A stretch of DNA of 64,000 nucleotides from Herbaspirillum aquaticum (GTDB lineage Bacteria; Pseudomonadota; Gammaproteobacteria; Burkholderiales; Burkholderiaceae_D). Made by a program: the position numbers and the translations under genes. The stretch covers positions 1 through 64,000 of the forward strand of contig NZ_NJGV01000006.1 of NCBI RefSeq assembly GCF_002213425.1, written 5' to 3'. The notes beneath the pieces are model-generated. The model ran no database searches. It had not been told where the DNA came from and saw only the letters and a list, made by a program, of their open reading frames with translations. This document shows, piece by piece, positions 44,626 to 53,178 of the stretch; position 1 is the first letter of the stretch, and the number at the start of each line of letters is the position of its first letter.

Positions 44626-45786
44626 ATGAAAATCCATGAGTATCAGGGTAAAGAAATCCTGCGCCAGTTCGGCGTAACCGTGCCGCGCGGCATTCCTTGC
44701 ATGTCGGTCGACGAAGTCGAAGCGGCTGCCCAGAAGCTCGGCGGCCCGGTGTGGGTCGTCAAGGCCCAGATCCATGCAGGCGGCCGTGGCAAGGGCGGTG
44801 GCGTGAAGGTGGCCAAGTCCATCGAGCAGGTCAAGGAATACGCCAACCAGATCATGGGCATGCAGCTGGTCACGCACCAGACCGGTCCCGAAGGCCAGAA
44901 GGTTCGCCGCCTGCTGATCGAAGAAGGCGCTGACATCAAGAAGGAACTGTACGTTTCCCTGGTGACCGACCGTGTCTCGCAGAAGGTCGTCCTGATGGCC
45001 TCCAGCGAAGGCGGCATGGACATCGAAGAAGTTGCCCACAGCAACCCGGAAAAGATCCACAACGTCATCATCGACCCGATCGATGGCCTGACCGACGCCC
45101 AAGCCGACGACGTGGCCGCCAAGATCGGCGTGCCTGCCGAATCGATCCCGGCTGCTCGCCAGAACCTGCAAGGCCTGTACAAGGCTTACTGGGAAACCGA
45201 CGCTTCCCTGGCTGAAATCAACCCCCTGATCCTGACCGGCGACGGCAAGGTCATCGCCCTGGACGCCAAGTTCAACTTCGACTCCAACGCCCTGTTCCGT
45301 CACCCGGAAATCGTCGCCTACCGCGACCTGGACGAAGAAGATCCGGCTGAAGTCGAAGCTTCCAAGTTCGACCTGGCCTACATCTCCCTGGACGGCAACA
45401 TCGGCTGCCTGGTCAACGGCGCCGGCCTGGCCATGGCCACCATGGACACCATCAAGCTGTTCGGCGGCGAGCCGGCCAACTTCCTGGACGTGGGCGGCGG
45501 TGCCACCACCGAGAAGGTCACCGAAGCCTTCAAGATCATGCTGAAGAACCCCGAACTGAAGGCCATCCTGGTCAACATCTTCGGCGGCATCATGCGCTGT
45601 GACGTGATCGCCGAAGGCGTGATCGCGGCTTCCAAGGCCGTCTCGCTGAAGGTGCCCCTGGTGGTGCGCATGAAGGGCACCAACGAAGACCTGGGCAAGA
45701 AGCTGTTGGCCGATTCCGGTCTGCCGATCATCTCGGCCGATTCCATGGAAGAAGCCGCCCAAAAGGTCGTGGCAGCTGCCAAGTAA
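44626..45786 (+). CDS. sucC: Succinyl-CoA ligase (ADP-forming) beta subunit
   Basis: A 386-residue TCA-cycle enzyme subunit with the ATP-grasp fold. It starts [17 protein letters not shown]; other family blocks are [39 protein letters not shown] and [16 protein letters not shown]. Together with SucD it converts succinyl-CoA, ADP and phosphate to succinate, CoA and ATP. GGGAAG precedes the start. Codon use is strongly biased, as in highly expressed genes. sucD follows after 100 structured bases. Confidence 0.98.
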   Translation: MKIHEYQGKEILRQFGVTVPRGIPCMSVDEVEAAAQKLGGPVWVVKAQIHAGGRGKGGGVKVAKSIEQVKEYANQIMGMQLVTHQTGPEGQKVRRLLIEEGADIKKELYVSLVTDRVSQKVVLMASSEGGMDIEEVAHSNPEKIHNVIIDPIDGLTDAQADDVAAKIGVPAESIPAARQNLQGLYKAYWETDASLAEINPLILTGDGKVIALDAKFNFDSNALFRHPEIVAYRDLDEEDPAEVEASKFDLAYISLDGNIGCLVNGAGLAMATMDTIKLFGGEPANFLDVGGGATTEKVTEAFKIMLKNPELKAILVNIFGGIMRCDVIAEGVIAASKAVSLKVPLVVRMKGTNEDLGKKLLADSGLPIISADSMEEAAQKVVAAAK

Positions 45787-45802
45787 GTAACCCAATACGC
45801 AA

Positions 45803-45866
45803 GCCTGCGCGGCGCGAGCCGCCGGCTGCAAGCCATTGCAGTCCAGGCGCCGCCCGCGGCGCAGGC
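45803..45866 (+). promoter_or_regulatory. Structured sucC-sucD intercistronic region
   Basis: GCCTGCGC at 45803-45810 pairs with GCGCAGGC at 45859-45866, enclosing a smaller stem CTGCAA/TTGCAG (45826-45831 with 45836-45841). The result would be a multi-stem RNA just before the sucD ribosome-binding site (AAGGAAGAGAA). It could stabilise the sucC message or tune the subunit ratio; there is no U-tract. Confidence 0.4.
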
Positions 45867-45886
45867 ATCACAGTCAAGGAAGAGAA

Positions 45887-46768
45887 ATGTCGATCCTCAT
45901 CAACAAAGACACCAAGGTCATCACCCAAGGTATCACCGGCAAGACCGGTCAGTTCCACACCCGCATGTGCCGCGACTACGCGAACGGCAAGAATGCCTTC
46001 GTCGCAGGCGTGAACCCGAAGAAGGCCGGTGAAGACTTCGAAGGCATCCCCATCTATGCCAACGTCACCGAAGCCAAGAACGCCACCGGCGCCACCGTTT
46101 CCGTGATCTACGTGCCGCCCGCCGGCGCTGCTGCTGCCATCTGGGAAGCCGTTGAAGCCGAGCTGGACCTGGCCATCTGCATCACCGAAGGCATCCCCGT
46201 GCGTGACATGCTGGCCCTGAAGGACCGCATGGCCAAGGCCGGTTCCAAGACCCTGCTGCTGGGCCCGAACTGCCCCGGCCTGATCACCCCGGACGAAATC
46301 AAGATCGGCATCATGCCCGGCCACATCCACAAGAAGGGCCGCATCGGCGTGGTGTCCCGCTCGGGCACCCTGACCTATGAAGCCGTGGGCCAGCTGACCG
46401 CCCTGGGCCTGGGCCAGTCCTCCGCTGTTGGTATCGGTGGCGACCCGATCAACGGCCTGAAGCACATTGACGTCATGAAGGCCTTCAACGACGATCCGGA
46501 CACCGACGCCGTCATCATGATCGGTGAAATCGGTGGTCCTGACGAAGCCAACGCTGCTCGTTGGATCAAGGACAACATGAAGAAGCCGGTGGTTGGCTTC
46601 ATCGCCGGCGTGACCGCGCCCCCGGGCAAGCGCATGGGCCACGCAGGTGCCCTGATCTCCGGTGGTGCTGACACCGCCGAAGCCAAGCTGGCCATCATGG
46701 AAGAGTGCGGCATCAAGGTCACCCGCAACCCGTCCGAAATGGGCCGCCTGCTGAAGTCGGTGCTGTAA
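45887..46768 (+). CDS. sucD: Succinyl-CoA ligase (ADP-forming) alpha subunit
   Basis: A 293-residue subunit that binds CoA and carries the transient phosphohistidine. It starts MSILINKDTKVITQGITGKT. The CoA-binding GITGKTGQFHT, VSVIYVPPAGAAAAI and GPNCPGLITPDE blocks are present, and the active-site histidine is in KRMGHAGALISGGADTAEAK. Start at ATG 45887 behind AAGGAAGAG. Forms the enzyme with SucC and is co-transcribed with it. Confidence 0.98.
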   Translation: MSILINKDTKVITQGITGKTGQFHTRMCRDYANGKNAFVAGVNPKKAGEDFEGIPIYANVTEAKNATGATVSVIYVPPAGAAAAIWEAVEAELDLAICITEGIPVRDMLALKDRMAKAGSKTLLLGPNCPGLITPDEIKIGIMPGHIHKKGRIGVVSRSGTLTYEAVGQLTALGLGQSSAVGIGGDPINGLKHIDVMKAFNDDPDTDAVIMIGEIGGPDEANAARWIKDNMKKPVVGFIAGVTAPPGKRMGHAGALISGGADTAEAKLAIMEECGIKVTRNPSEMGRLLKSVL

Positions 46769-46839
46769 TTGGCCACAGGCTGACTCAGCCACGGCAGTAA
46801 AGCAGTACCCGCAAGACCACTAGTACCAGCAAGACCAGC

Positions 46840-46861
46840 ATGGGGAGCTCCGGCTCCCCAT
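46840..46861 (+). terminator. Probable terminator of sucCD
   Basis: ATGGGGAGC (46840-46848), loop TCCG, GCTCCCCAT (46853-46861), followed by GTCATTTAT. Strong 9-bp stem but only a weak T-run, about 70 bases after the sucD stop. Confidence 0.6.
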
Positions 46862-46964
46862 GTCATTTATGGCAAGCCGTCCCGACGGGAGGCACTAACC
46901 GCGCACGACGCGGTCTTCCAGCCATGCGCCCGCTCCGAGGCGCTGTTTTTCCAAGAGGACATGC

Positions 46965-47699
46965 ATGGAATTCCTGGCCAACCTGAACTGGGTCGCCGTG
47001 GCGCAGATCATCCTGATCGACATCCTGCTCGGCGGCGACAACGCCATCGTCATTGCGCTGGCCTGCCGCAACCTGCCCGACAAGCTGCGCATGAGGGGCA
47101 TCGTCTGGGGTACCGTGGGTGCCATCGGCATCCGCATCGCCTTGATCGCCTTTGCCGTGACGATGCTGCAGTTGCCGTTCCTCAAGCTGATCGGCGGCAT
47201 CCTGTTGCTGTGGATCGGCATCAAGCTGCTCAATGAAGACGACGAGCACACCGACATCAATGGCAGCGACCGACTCTGGGGCGCTGTCAAGACCGTGATC
47301 GTGGCGGACCTGGTGATGAGCCTGGACAACGTGATTGCCATTGCCAGTGCCGCCGAGCAGGCGGCCGGTGAGCACCAGCTGCTGCTGGTGGTGTTCGGCA
47401 TCGTGGTCAGCATCCCCATCATCGTCTGGGGCAGTACCCTGGTACTGAAGCTGATGGAGAAATTCCCGGTCATCGTCACGCTGGGCGCAGCCTTGCTCGG
47501 CTACATTGCCGGAGGCATGATCTTCAGCGATGTCGCCGTACAGGGCTGGATCGCGGGCTTCATTGGCGATACCGAATTCGTCTTGCCGGGCGCTGCCGTG
47601 CACCTGAGCCTGCCCGGCCTGGTCGGTGCGCTTGGCGTGGTGCTGACCGGCCTGACGCTCAAGCGCAGGAAGCAGGAGCGCCAGAAAACGGCCGCCTGA
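46965..47699 (+). CDS. TerC-family integral membrane protein (YjbE type)
   Basis: A 244-residue protein with about seven membrane helices. The family motif occurs twice: LIDILLGGDNAIVIALACRN in the first helices and VADLVMSLDNVIAIASAAEQ in the middle, with the intramembrane Asp-Asn pairs thought to bind metal. Related proteins export manganese or serve exoenzyme metallation; tellurite resistance, the source of the name, is not implied. Start at ATG 46965 with AAGAGGAC before it. The 103 bases between the sucD terminator and this gene do not show a clear manganese riboswitch. Confidence 0.9.
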   Translation: MEFLANLNWVAVAQIILIDILLGGDNAIVIALACRNLPDKLRMRGIVWGTVGAIGIRIALIAFAVTMLQLPFLKLIGGILLLWIGIKLLNEDDEHTDINGSDRLWGAVKTVIVADLVMSLDNVIAIASAAEQAAGEHQLLLVVFGIVVSIPIIVWGSTLVLKLMEKFPVIVTLGAALLGYIAGGMIFSDVAVQGWIAGFIGDTEFVLPGAAVHLSLPGLVGALGVVLTGLTLKRRKQERQKTAA

Positions 47700-47905
47700 A
47701 CGGCAACGCGTGTGCAGGCCATGGGGATGGCCGACACGCTGCAGGCCAGGGCAGACCCTGTGCCAACGCGCCCGGCTGCAGGGCATGCTTGAGCCATGTC
47801 AGCGCCGCAGCACGACAAACCTGATAGCTTTGCAATTTTTTCGCTGGTACGCATGACCGGCGCTGCCGATACTGGCAACGCCCTTTTCATTTTTACGAGG
47901 ATCCC

Positions 47906-48412
47906 ATGAAACCCGTCGTCACCCGTCGTCCCCAACAAGGCTTCACCCTGCTCGAACTGATGGTTACGCTGGCCATCGTCGGCATTCTTGCGATGCTGGG
48001 GGCCTCGCAATACCAGGACTACATCGCCCGCGCGCGCGTCTCGGAAGGCTTCAACCTGGCCGAACCCTACAAGCTGGCCGTGACCGAGCAGATCAGCTCC
48101 AACAACGGCGTCTTCACCGTGGCGCAGCTGGGCCTGCCGGCCTTCACCCCGACCGACAACGTCAGCAAGATCGAGGTCTCGCCGATGGAAAAGCGCGGCG
48201 TGGGCGGCGTCATCACGATCACCTACAGCCCGCGTGTCGGGGACGGTGGTACGCTCACCCTGACTCCGACCATCACCTCCGGCACCATCCAGTGGCAATG
48301 CGCCGCCAAGGAGGTGAAGCAGGCAGCCACGCCTGAAGGCGCTACGGCCAATACCGGCTTCGTCGCCGGTACGCTGCCGGCCAAGTTTGCGCCGGCCAAC
48401 TGCCGCGGCTGA
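47906..48412 (+). CDS. pilA: Type IV pilin (PilA-like)
   Basis: A 168-residue prepilin. The 12-residue basic leader ends in QQG, and cleavage would leave FTLLELMVTLAIVGILAMLG with Phe1 (to be N-methylated) and Glu5 in place. The globular domain follows, with two cysteines near the C-terminus (IQWQC and PANCRG) that would close the D-loop of the pilin. It could be the major pilin or a pilin-like minor subunit; no assembly genes are next to it, which is common for pilA in beta-proteobacteria. It has its own terminator. No RpoN-type promoter could be recognised in the 206 bases upstream. Confidence 0.88.
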   Translation: MKPVVTRRPQQGFTLLELMVTLAIVGILAMLGASQYQDYIARARVSEGFNLAEPYKLAVTEQISSNNGVFTVAQLGLPAFTPTDNVSKIEVSPMEKRGVGGVITITYSPRVGDGGTLTLTPTITSGTIQWQCAAKEVKQAATPEGATANTGFVAGTLPAKFAPANCRG

Positions 48413-48444
48413 TCTGCGGTAGCAGCAGCGGATGCAGCATGAAA

Positions 48445-48466
48445 AAACGCGCCCTCGGGCGCGTTT
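48445..48466 (+). terminator. Terminator of the pilin gene
   Basis: AAACGCGCCC (48445-48454), TC, GGGCGCGTTT (48457-48466): a perfect 10-bp stem with A/T ends and AAAAA before it, so it can work for the convergent moaC as well. Confidence 0.85.
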
Positions 48467-48468
48467 GT

Positions 48469-48508
48469 CATTTGTTCAAATGTTCATTTGTTCAAGTGCT
48501 CATTTGTC
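48469..48508. repeat. Tandem array of 8-bp units (consensus CATTTGTT)
   Basis: Five adjoining octamers: CATTTGTT, CAAATGTT, CATTTGTT, CAAGTGCT, CATTTGTC. They start two bases past the pilin terminator and end 34 bases before the moaC stop. Unit length matches the array at 39593, though the unit sequence differs. Confidence 0.6.
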
Positions 48509-48541
48509 TTGTCCACAGCGAATTTGCTGCGGCTTCCCGCC

Positions 48542-49048
48542 TCACGGCCGCGCCATGGTGATGTCGCTCTTGCCGCCGCGCTTTTCGGTCACGCAGATAT
48601 CGGTCATGACCATGGTCTTGTCGACCGCCTTGCTCATGTCGTAGACGGTCAGCAGCCCGACCTGCACGGCGGTGAGCGCTTCCATCTCCACCCCGGTCTT
48701 GCCGAAGGTTTCCACCCGTGCGGTACAGCGTACGGAAGAACCGGCTGCATCGGTCTCGAACTCCACCGACACATGCGTCAAGGCCAGCGGATGGCACAGC
48801 GGGATCAGGTCGCCGGTGCGCTTGGCTGCCATGATGGCGGCGATGCGGGCGATGCCCAGCACGTCGCCCTTCTTGGCCGTGCCCGATTCGATGATGGCCA
48901 GCGTGGCTGGCTGCATGCGGATCACGCCGGTGGCCAGCGCCACGCGATGGGTCTCGTTCTTGCCGCCGACATCGACCATGTGCGCTTGTCCGCCCTGGTC
49001 GAAATGAGTGAGGCCGCCGTTGGGCGCGGAGTCGCCGGATGTGCTCAT
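48542..49048 (-). CDS. moaC: Cyclic pyranopterin monophosphate synthase
   Basis: A 168-residue enzyme of molybdenum-cofactor synthesis that acts after MoaA to form cyclic pyranopterin phosphate. Motifs are [20 protein letters not shown], the active-site [18 protein letters not shown] and [20 protein letters not shown], and [17 protein letters not shown]. Start at ATG 49048 ([12 protein letters not shown]). No other mo- genes are in the window. It is divergent from the protease gene and convergent with the pilin gene. Confidence 0.96.
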   Translation of the reverse strand: MSTSGDSAPNGGLTHFDQGGQAHMVDVGGKNETHRVALATGVIRMQPATLAIIESGTAKKGDVLGIARIAAIMAAKRTGDLIPLCHPLALTHVSVEFETDAAGSSVRCTARVETFGKTGVEMEALTAVQVGLLTVYDMSKAVDKTMVMTDICVTEKRGGKSDITMARP

Positions 49049-49195
49049 GCTGGTTCGCTGATGATGAAATGAAGGGATAGGAGCGGGTATCATAGCAGGC
49101 AGCCTGCGGCTTGCCGCCAGCGCCGTGCTGTGCACCGCCCGCACCGCAGTCGCTGTCTTGCTTTCACCATGTATCTGCCATTGATGACTGGGTCC

Positions 49196-50740
49196 ATGCC
49201 ACGAACCGTTCCTGAACTTTCCCGCCGCCCCCTGCGCCGCCTGCTCATGCGTGCGCTCAGCGCCACCTTCCTGTTGCTGCCGGCCGCCCCCTTGACGCTG
49301 TTGCCGCATCCCGGTGTGGCGCAAGGCCTGCCGACCCTGGGCGATACCGAGCGCGAAGGCCTGTCGCCGCTGATGGAGCGCAAGCTGGGCGAAGAAATCA
49401 TGCGCGACATCCGCACCGACCGCGACTACGTCGACGATGGTCCGATCTCCGAATACCTCAACAATTTCGGCCAGAACCTGGTCTCCATCCACCCCGAGGT
49501 GCGTGGCGAAGCCGGCTTCGATTTCCAGTTCTTCATGGTGCGCGATCCCATGCTCAACGCCTTCGCGCTACCGGGCGGCTTCATCGGGGTCAACAGCGGC
49601 CTGGTGCTGGCGGCGCAGTCCGAATCCGAACTGGCCGGCGTGATGTCGCACGAAATCGGCCACGTGGCCCAGCGTCACATCGCCCGCATGCTGGGCCAGC
49701 AGAAGCAGAACTCCATGATCCAGCTGGCGGCCATCGTGCTGGGTGCGCTGGCCGGCGTTTCCAAGGCCGGGGGCGACGCCGCCATGGCGACCATGATGGG
49801 CGGCACCGGGCTGGCGGTACAGCGGCAGCTCAACTTCAGCCGCGATGCCGAACGCGAAGCCGACCGCATCGGCCTGCAGATCATGCGCGATGGCGGCTTC
49901 GATCCGTCGGGCATGGTGACCTTCTTCGGCCGCTTGCAGACGGCCTCGCGCAATTACAGCGATGCGGTGCCGCCTTACCTGATGACGCACCCGCTGACCA
50001 CCGAGCGTATCGCCGACATCCAGGCCCGCATCCGCGACCAGCGCTACAAGCAGCGTGTGGACAACCCGGAATTCCAGCTGGCGCGCGCCCGTACCCAGGT
50101 CCTGCAGAATGACAGCGTGCAGGGCCTGCGCGATAACGTCGCCAAGTTCACCGACCAGGCCAAAAACAATACCAAGCTGATGACGGCGGCCGCCAAGTAT
50201 GGCCTGGCTTACGCCTACTACCGCCAGAACCGCTTCGAGCAGGCCGAGGCTGCATTGAAGGAGGCCCAGGAAGCGGCCATCCCGATGAAGACCGGCATCT
50301 TCTTCGGCAGCCTCGACATCGACATCAAGATCGCCCGCAAGCAGGCCCAGCAGGCGCTGCAGGTGGCGCAGAGCATGCGCCAGCAGTTCCCTATCTCGCG
50401 CAGCGTCGCGCGCCAGTATGCCGATGCGCTGATCGCCGCCAACCGCAATGACCAGGCCGTGGCCTACCTGCGCGACCAGGCGCAGCTGTATCGTTCGGAT
50501 GCCCAGGTGCAGCAGCTGCTGGCCAAGGTCTACGCGGCTCAGGGCAAGCAGGCCCTGCAGCATCTGGCGCTGGCCGAATCGTATGCACTCAACGGCAGCC
50601 TGCTGGCTGCCATCGATCAGTTGGGCATTGCCCGCAAGGCGCCCGATGCGACCTTCTACGACCAGTCGCAGATCGATGCGCGCGAGCGCGAATGGAAGGC
50701 GCGCTGGAAGGATGAGCAGAAGGAGCTCAAAGACCGCTGA
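49196..50740 (+). CDS. bepA: M48-family metalloprotease with TPR domain (BepA/YfgC-like)
   Basis: A ~514-residue periplasmic protease. It has an N-terminal signal peptide ([20 protein letters not shown]), a peptidase M48 domain with the zinc site [12 protein letters not shown] and a later glutamate in [16 protein letters not shown], then a TPR-rich C-terminal half. In E. coli BepA acts at the outer membrane in assembly and degradation of LptD. The start is uncertain: ATG 49196 is chosen, with ATG at 49169 and 49184 and GTG 49130 also in frame and none with a good ribosome-binding site. The 18 bases to the convergent gene hold no terminator. Confidence 0.88.
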   Translation: MPRTVPELSRRPLRRLLMRALSATFLLLPAAPLTLLPHPGVAQGLPTLGDTEREGLSPLMERKLGEEIMRDIRTDRDYVDDGPISEYLNNFGQNLVSIHPEVRGEAGFDFQFFMVRDPMLNAFALPGGFIGVNSGLVLAAQSESELAGVMSHEIGHVAQRHIARMLGQQKQNSMIQLAAIVLGALAGVSKAGGDAAMATMMGGTGLAVQRQLNFSRDAEREADRIGLQIMRDGGFDPSGMVTFFGRLQTASRNYSDAVPPYLMTHPLTTERIADIQARIRDQRYKQRVDNPEFQLARARTQVLQNDSVQGLRDNVAKFTDQAKNNTKLMTAAAKYGLAYAYYRQNRFEQAEAALKEAQEAAIPMKTGIFFGSLDIDIKIARKQAQQALQVAQSMRQQFPISRSVARQYADALIAANRNDQAVAYLRDQAQLYRSDAQVQQLLAKVYAAQGKQALQHLALAESYALNGSLLAAIDQLGIARKAPDATFYDQSQIDAREREWKARWKDEQKELKDR

Positions 50741-50758
50741 CCCCCTCCAGCCGCAAAG

Positions 50759-51364
50759 TCAGGCGGGACGGGGGCTACAGACGAAGCTGAAAGTTTGTTC
50801 CAGTTGATCGCTGGCGATGCGCTGCAGCGGCAGGCCCTGTCCGTTCCAGGTGAAGGAAAGCGTCAAATCCTCAGCGCCCTCCAGCCAGCGCAGCAGGGCC
50901 TCTTCATCCGCCTGCCCGGCATGATGCAGGCAGGGCAGCAGGGTGGCCAGGTCGCGGTCATCGACGCCGGCAATGATGTTGCCGCTGCGCAGGTAGAGAC
51001 GTCCGTTCTCATCCATCCAGGCGGCATCGAGGTGCTCCACCGCGACCTGGGTATGCAGGATGAGCGACGGTACCAGGGCATTCGCACCCGGCTGGGTCCG
51101 CAGGATATGCGGCACCCATTCCAGATCCACATACACCCGCTGCGGCCCGTTCTGGAAATACCAGCGGCCCATGTCGTCGCAGGCATAGTTGCGGTCGATG
51201 AAGGCCAGCAGGGCCGGGTGGCGGATGGGATCTCCCGGTAACGCCAGCTGCTGCGCCTGTTCGTCGCGCATGCGCCATTGTCCGCGTGCATCCAGCCGCA
51301 GCCAGCCGAAGCAGTGCGGCACATTGGGCCAGCGGGCCATGGCCTGGCGGACGATCTCATCCAT
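50759..51364 (-). CDS. Conserved hypothetical protein (DUF)
   Basis: A 201-residue soluble protein. It begins MDEIVRQAMARWPNVPHCFG and contains GRWYFQNGPQRVYVDLEWVP and GNIIAGVDDRDLATLLPCL. I recognise it only as a conserved protein of beta-proteobacteria, usually next to a YheT-type hydrolase; no function or catalytic motif can be named. Start at ATG 51364, which overlaps the end of the hydrolase gene by eight bases, so the two are translationally coupled. Confidence 0.75.
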   Translation of the reverse strand: MDEIVRQAMARWPNVPHCFGWLRLDARGQWRMRDEQAQQLALPGDPIRHPALLAFIDRNYACDDMGRWYFQNGPQRVYVDLEWVPHILRTQPGANALVPSLILHTQVAVEHLDAAWMDENGRLYLRSGNIIAGVDDRDLATLLPCLHHAGQADEEALLRWLEGAEDLTLSFTWNGQGLPLQRIASDQLEQTFSFVCSPRPA

Positions 51365-52349
51365 GGGCCAGCTCCGTGCGGGCCACGAAGGCGCTCTCCG
51401 CCTTGCCTTCCAGGAAATGCAGCAGCCGCTGCGGCAGCCACGCCAGGCTGCCCGGCGGGCCGCCTGCGGCGAAGCCGACATGGCCGCCTTGTTCGGGATA
51501 CTCCAAGACCACTTCCGGTGCGGCCGCGCGCGGCAGGTGGCGCGCCGGCAGGAAAGGATCATTCTGCGCATTCAATACCAGCGTGGGCACGCTGATGTCG
51601 TTGAGGATGTGCTTGGCGCTGGCGCGGTCCCAGTAATCGTCGGTATTGCGATAGCCATGCAGGGGCGCGGTGACCACGTTGTCGAAGGCATACAGGTCGC
51701 GCGCCGACAGCAGGGCCTCGCGGTCGAACAGGCCCGGGAACTGGTCCAGCTTGGCCAGGCACTTGGGCCGCATGGTGCGCAGGAACACCCAGGTATAGAG
51801 CCGGTTGAAGCCGCTGGCCAGCGCCGCGCCGCCCCCGGCCAGGTCCAGCGGTGCCGACACTGCGCAGGCGGCGTCGACGATTTCGGCCTCGTGCTGGGAT
51901 TCGCCCAGCCAGCGCAGCAGCGCATTGGCACCCAGCGAAACGCCGCAGGCGTACAGGTGCGTGGCCGCCAGGTCTTGCTGGCGCAGCTTCAGGCGGCGGA
52001 TGATCCAGTCCAGCTCGGCGCTATCGCCCGAGTGATAGAAGCGCGGTGCCAGGTTGATTTCCCCCGAGCAGCCGCGAAAATGCGGAATCGCCCCATGCCA
52101 GCCACGCCGCTCTACTTCCGCCATGAGCGCGCGGCTGTAGTGGCTGCCGGACGAGCCTTCCAGCCCGTGGAACAGCACCAGCAGCGGCCGTCCAGGCTGG
52201 CCGTCGACGAAATCGATGTCGATGAAGTCGCCGTCGGGCGCTTCCCAGCGCTCGCGCCGGAAAGCCACCTTCGGCTTGGGCAGGAAGGTGGAGGGATAGA
52301 TGGTCTGGAGATGGCCGCCGGGAAGCCAGCGGGGCGGGACGTAAAGCAT
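51357..52349 (-). CDS. Alpha/beta hydrolase, YheT family
   Basis: A 330-residue hydrolase of COG0429. It starts with the family-typical LPGGHLQTIYPSTFLPKP. The oxyanion segment is LVLFHGLEGSSGSHYSRAL, followed by the FRGCSGE loop. The nucleophile elbow is ACGVSLGANALLRWLGE, the acid is in NAQNDPFLP and the histidine in EQGGHVGF. It is cytoplasmic; the natural ester or amide substrate is unknown. Transcribed ahead of the coupled hypothetical gene. Confidence 0.9.
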   Translation of the reverse strand: MLYVPPRWLPGGHLQTIYPSTFLPKPKVAFRRERWEAPDGDFIDIDFVDGQPGRPLLVLFHGLEGSSGSHYSRALMAEVERRGWHGAIPHFRGCSGEINLAPRFYHSGDSAELDWIIRRLKLRQQDLAATHLYACGVSLGANALLRWLGESQHEAEIVDAACAVSAPLDLAGGGAALASGFNRLYTWVFLRTMRPKCLAKLDQFPGLFDREALLSARDLYAFDNVVTAPLHGYRNTDDYWDRASAKHILNDISVPTLVLNAQNDPFLPARHLPRAAAPEVVLEYPEQGGHVGFAAGGPPGSLAWLPQRLLHFLEGKAESAFVARTELAHG

Positions 52350-52407
52350 GATGCAGCCTTGCTCGGAATCGGATGGCGCAAGCGCCTGTGGATAAATCAG
52401 GCCGCCC

Positions 52408-52842
52408 TCAATGCAGCATGGCCCCGCTGATCACCGGTTCCACCGGTGCCGCACCGGGTGCGACCGAGGCGTGGTGCATCACCATGCGCCAGCCCAGGGC
52501 GGTCTTGAGGTAGACGTTGGTGGCGATGACATGGACATCCGGCTGCGGTTCGCCGCCGTGGTCGATATCTTCCACCACGCTGTGCACGGCGGTCATCATG
52601 TTCTGGGTGGCATGCAACTGGCGCGGGCGGATATGCAGGCCGCCGTTGGAGAGGATGTCTTCCCACACGGCGCGGATGTCAGCATGGCCGACCAGGCGTT
52701 GTGCGCCGGGGTGGATGCAGACGATTTCCTCGTCATCGGCCCACAGGTCCATCAGCGCGTCCAGGTCGGCACGGGCCAGGGCGTCATAGTAGGCTGCTTC
52801 GATTTCATCGGGCGAACCATGGATCAGTTTGTTGCGGGGCAT
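52408..52842 (-). CDS. NTF2-like / SnoaL-fold protein
   Basis: A 144-residue protein with the cone-shaped NTF2 fold predicted from IEAAYYDALARADLDALMDL followed by WADDEEIVCIHPGAQRLVGH and the sheet-forming second half. It matches the DUF4440/SnoaL_3 style of small ligand-binding or isomerase proteins. No catalytic residues can be assigned safely. Start at ATG 52842 (MPRNKLIHGSPDEIE) rather than the longer frame upstream, which overlaps the zinc-ribbon gene. Confidence 0.8.
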   Translation of the reverse strand: MPRNKLIHGSPDEIEAAYYDALARADLDALMDLWADDEEIVCIHPGAQRLVGHADIRAVWEDILSNGGLHIRPRQLHATQNMMTAVHSVVEDIDHGGEPQPDVHVIATNVYLKTALGWRMVMHHASVAPGAAPVEPVISGAMLH

Positions 52843-52910
52843 GAGAATCTCCGGATCAGATGAAAAGAGGGCCTTGTGGGCCCTCTCGTGTCTGGTGCGA
52901 AAGCTCGAGG

Positions 52911-53111
52911 TTAGTGGCCTTTGACCACGGTACCGGGTTTGAGCTGGTACTGGGTACCACAGTACGGACATTTGGCCGCGCCGTGCGCGTCCAGTTCCAG
53001 GAACACGCGCGGGTGCGAGTTCCAGGCCGACATGCTGGGGTTGGGGCAGTGGGCCGGGAGGTCCTTGCCTTCGAGCAGGATCACGCCCTGCGATGCTTGA
53101 GCTTGGCTCAT
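52911..53111 (-). CDS. Zinc-finger (CHCC) domain protein
   Basis: A 66-residue protein with the ordered zinc ligands Cys in LPAHCPNP, His in AWNSHPRVFLEL and the Cys pair in AKCPYCGTQYQL. This CHCC finger is the fold of the NDUFS6-type complex I accessory subunit; bacterial stand-alone copies are common and uncharacterised, often next to ilvE in this order. Start at ATG 53111 with GGAGAAC just before it. Sixty-seven bases after ilvE on the same strand. Confidence 0.9.
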   Translation of the reverse strand: MSQAQASQGVILLEGKDLPAHCPNPSMSAWNSHPRVFLELDAHGAAKCPYCGTQYQLKPGTVVKGH

Positions 53112-53178
53112 CTTGTTCTCCGTTGCTTGCAATTGACTGAAGTTGATACGTAAAAATCTGTGCTGATCCGGCCGCGCC

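Noticed and set aside
44369..44629. 86-codon frame ending in an ATGA overlap with sucC
   Set aside because: It has a plausible ribosome-binding site, but the product is Pro/Arg/Cys-rich without pattern and unlike any known protein; the overlap may be chance.
46862..46964. Manganese (yybP-ykoY) riboswitch before the TerC-family gene
   Set aside because: TerC relatives often have one, but the conserved internal-loop segments could not be found in this short leader.
46965..47699. Tellurite resistance determinant
   Set aside because: Only the family name suggests it; no other ter genes are present and relatives are linked to metal export or metallation.
47700..47905. RpoN (sigma-54) promoter for the pilin gene
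   Set aside because: TTTGCA occurs near 47830 but the matching GG element at the right distance is missing.
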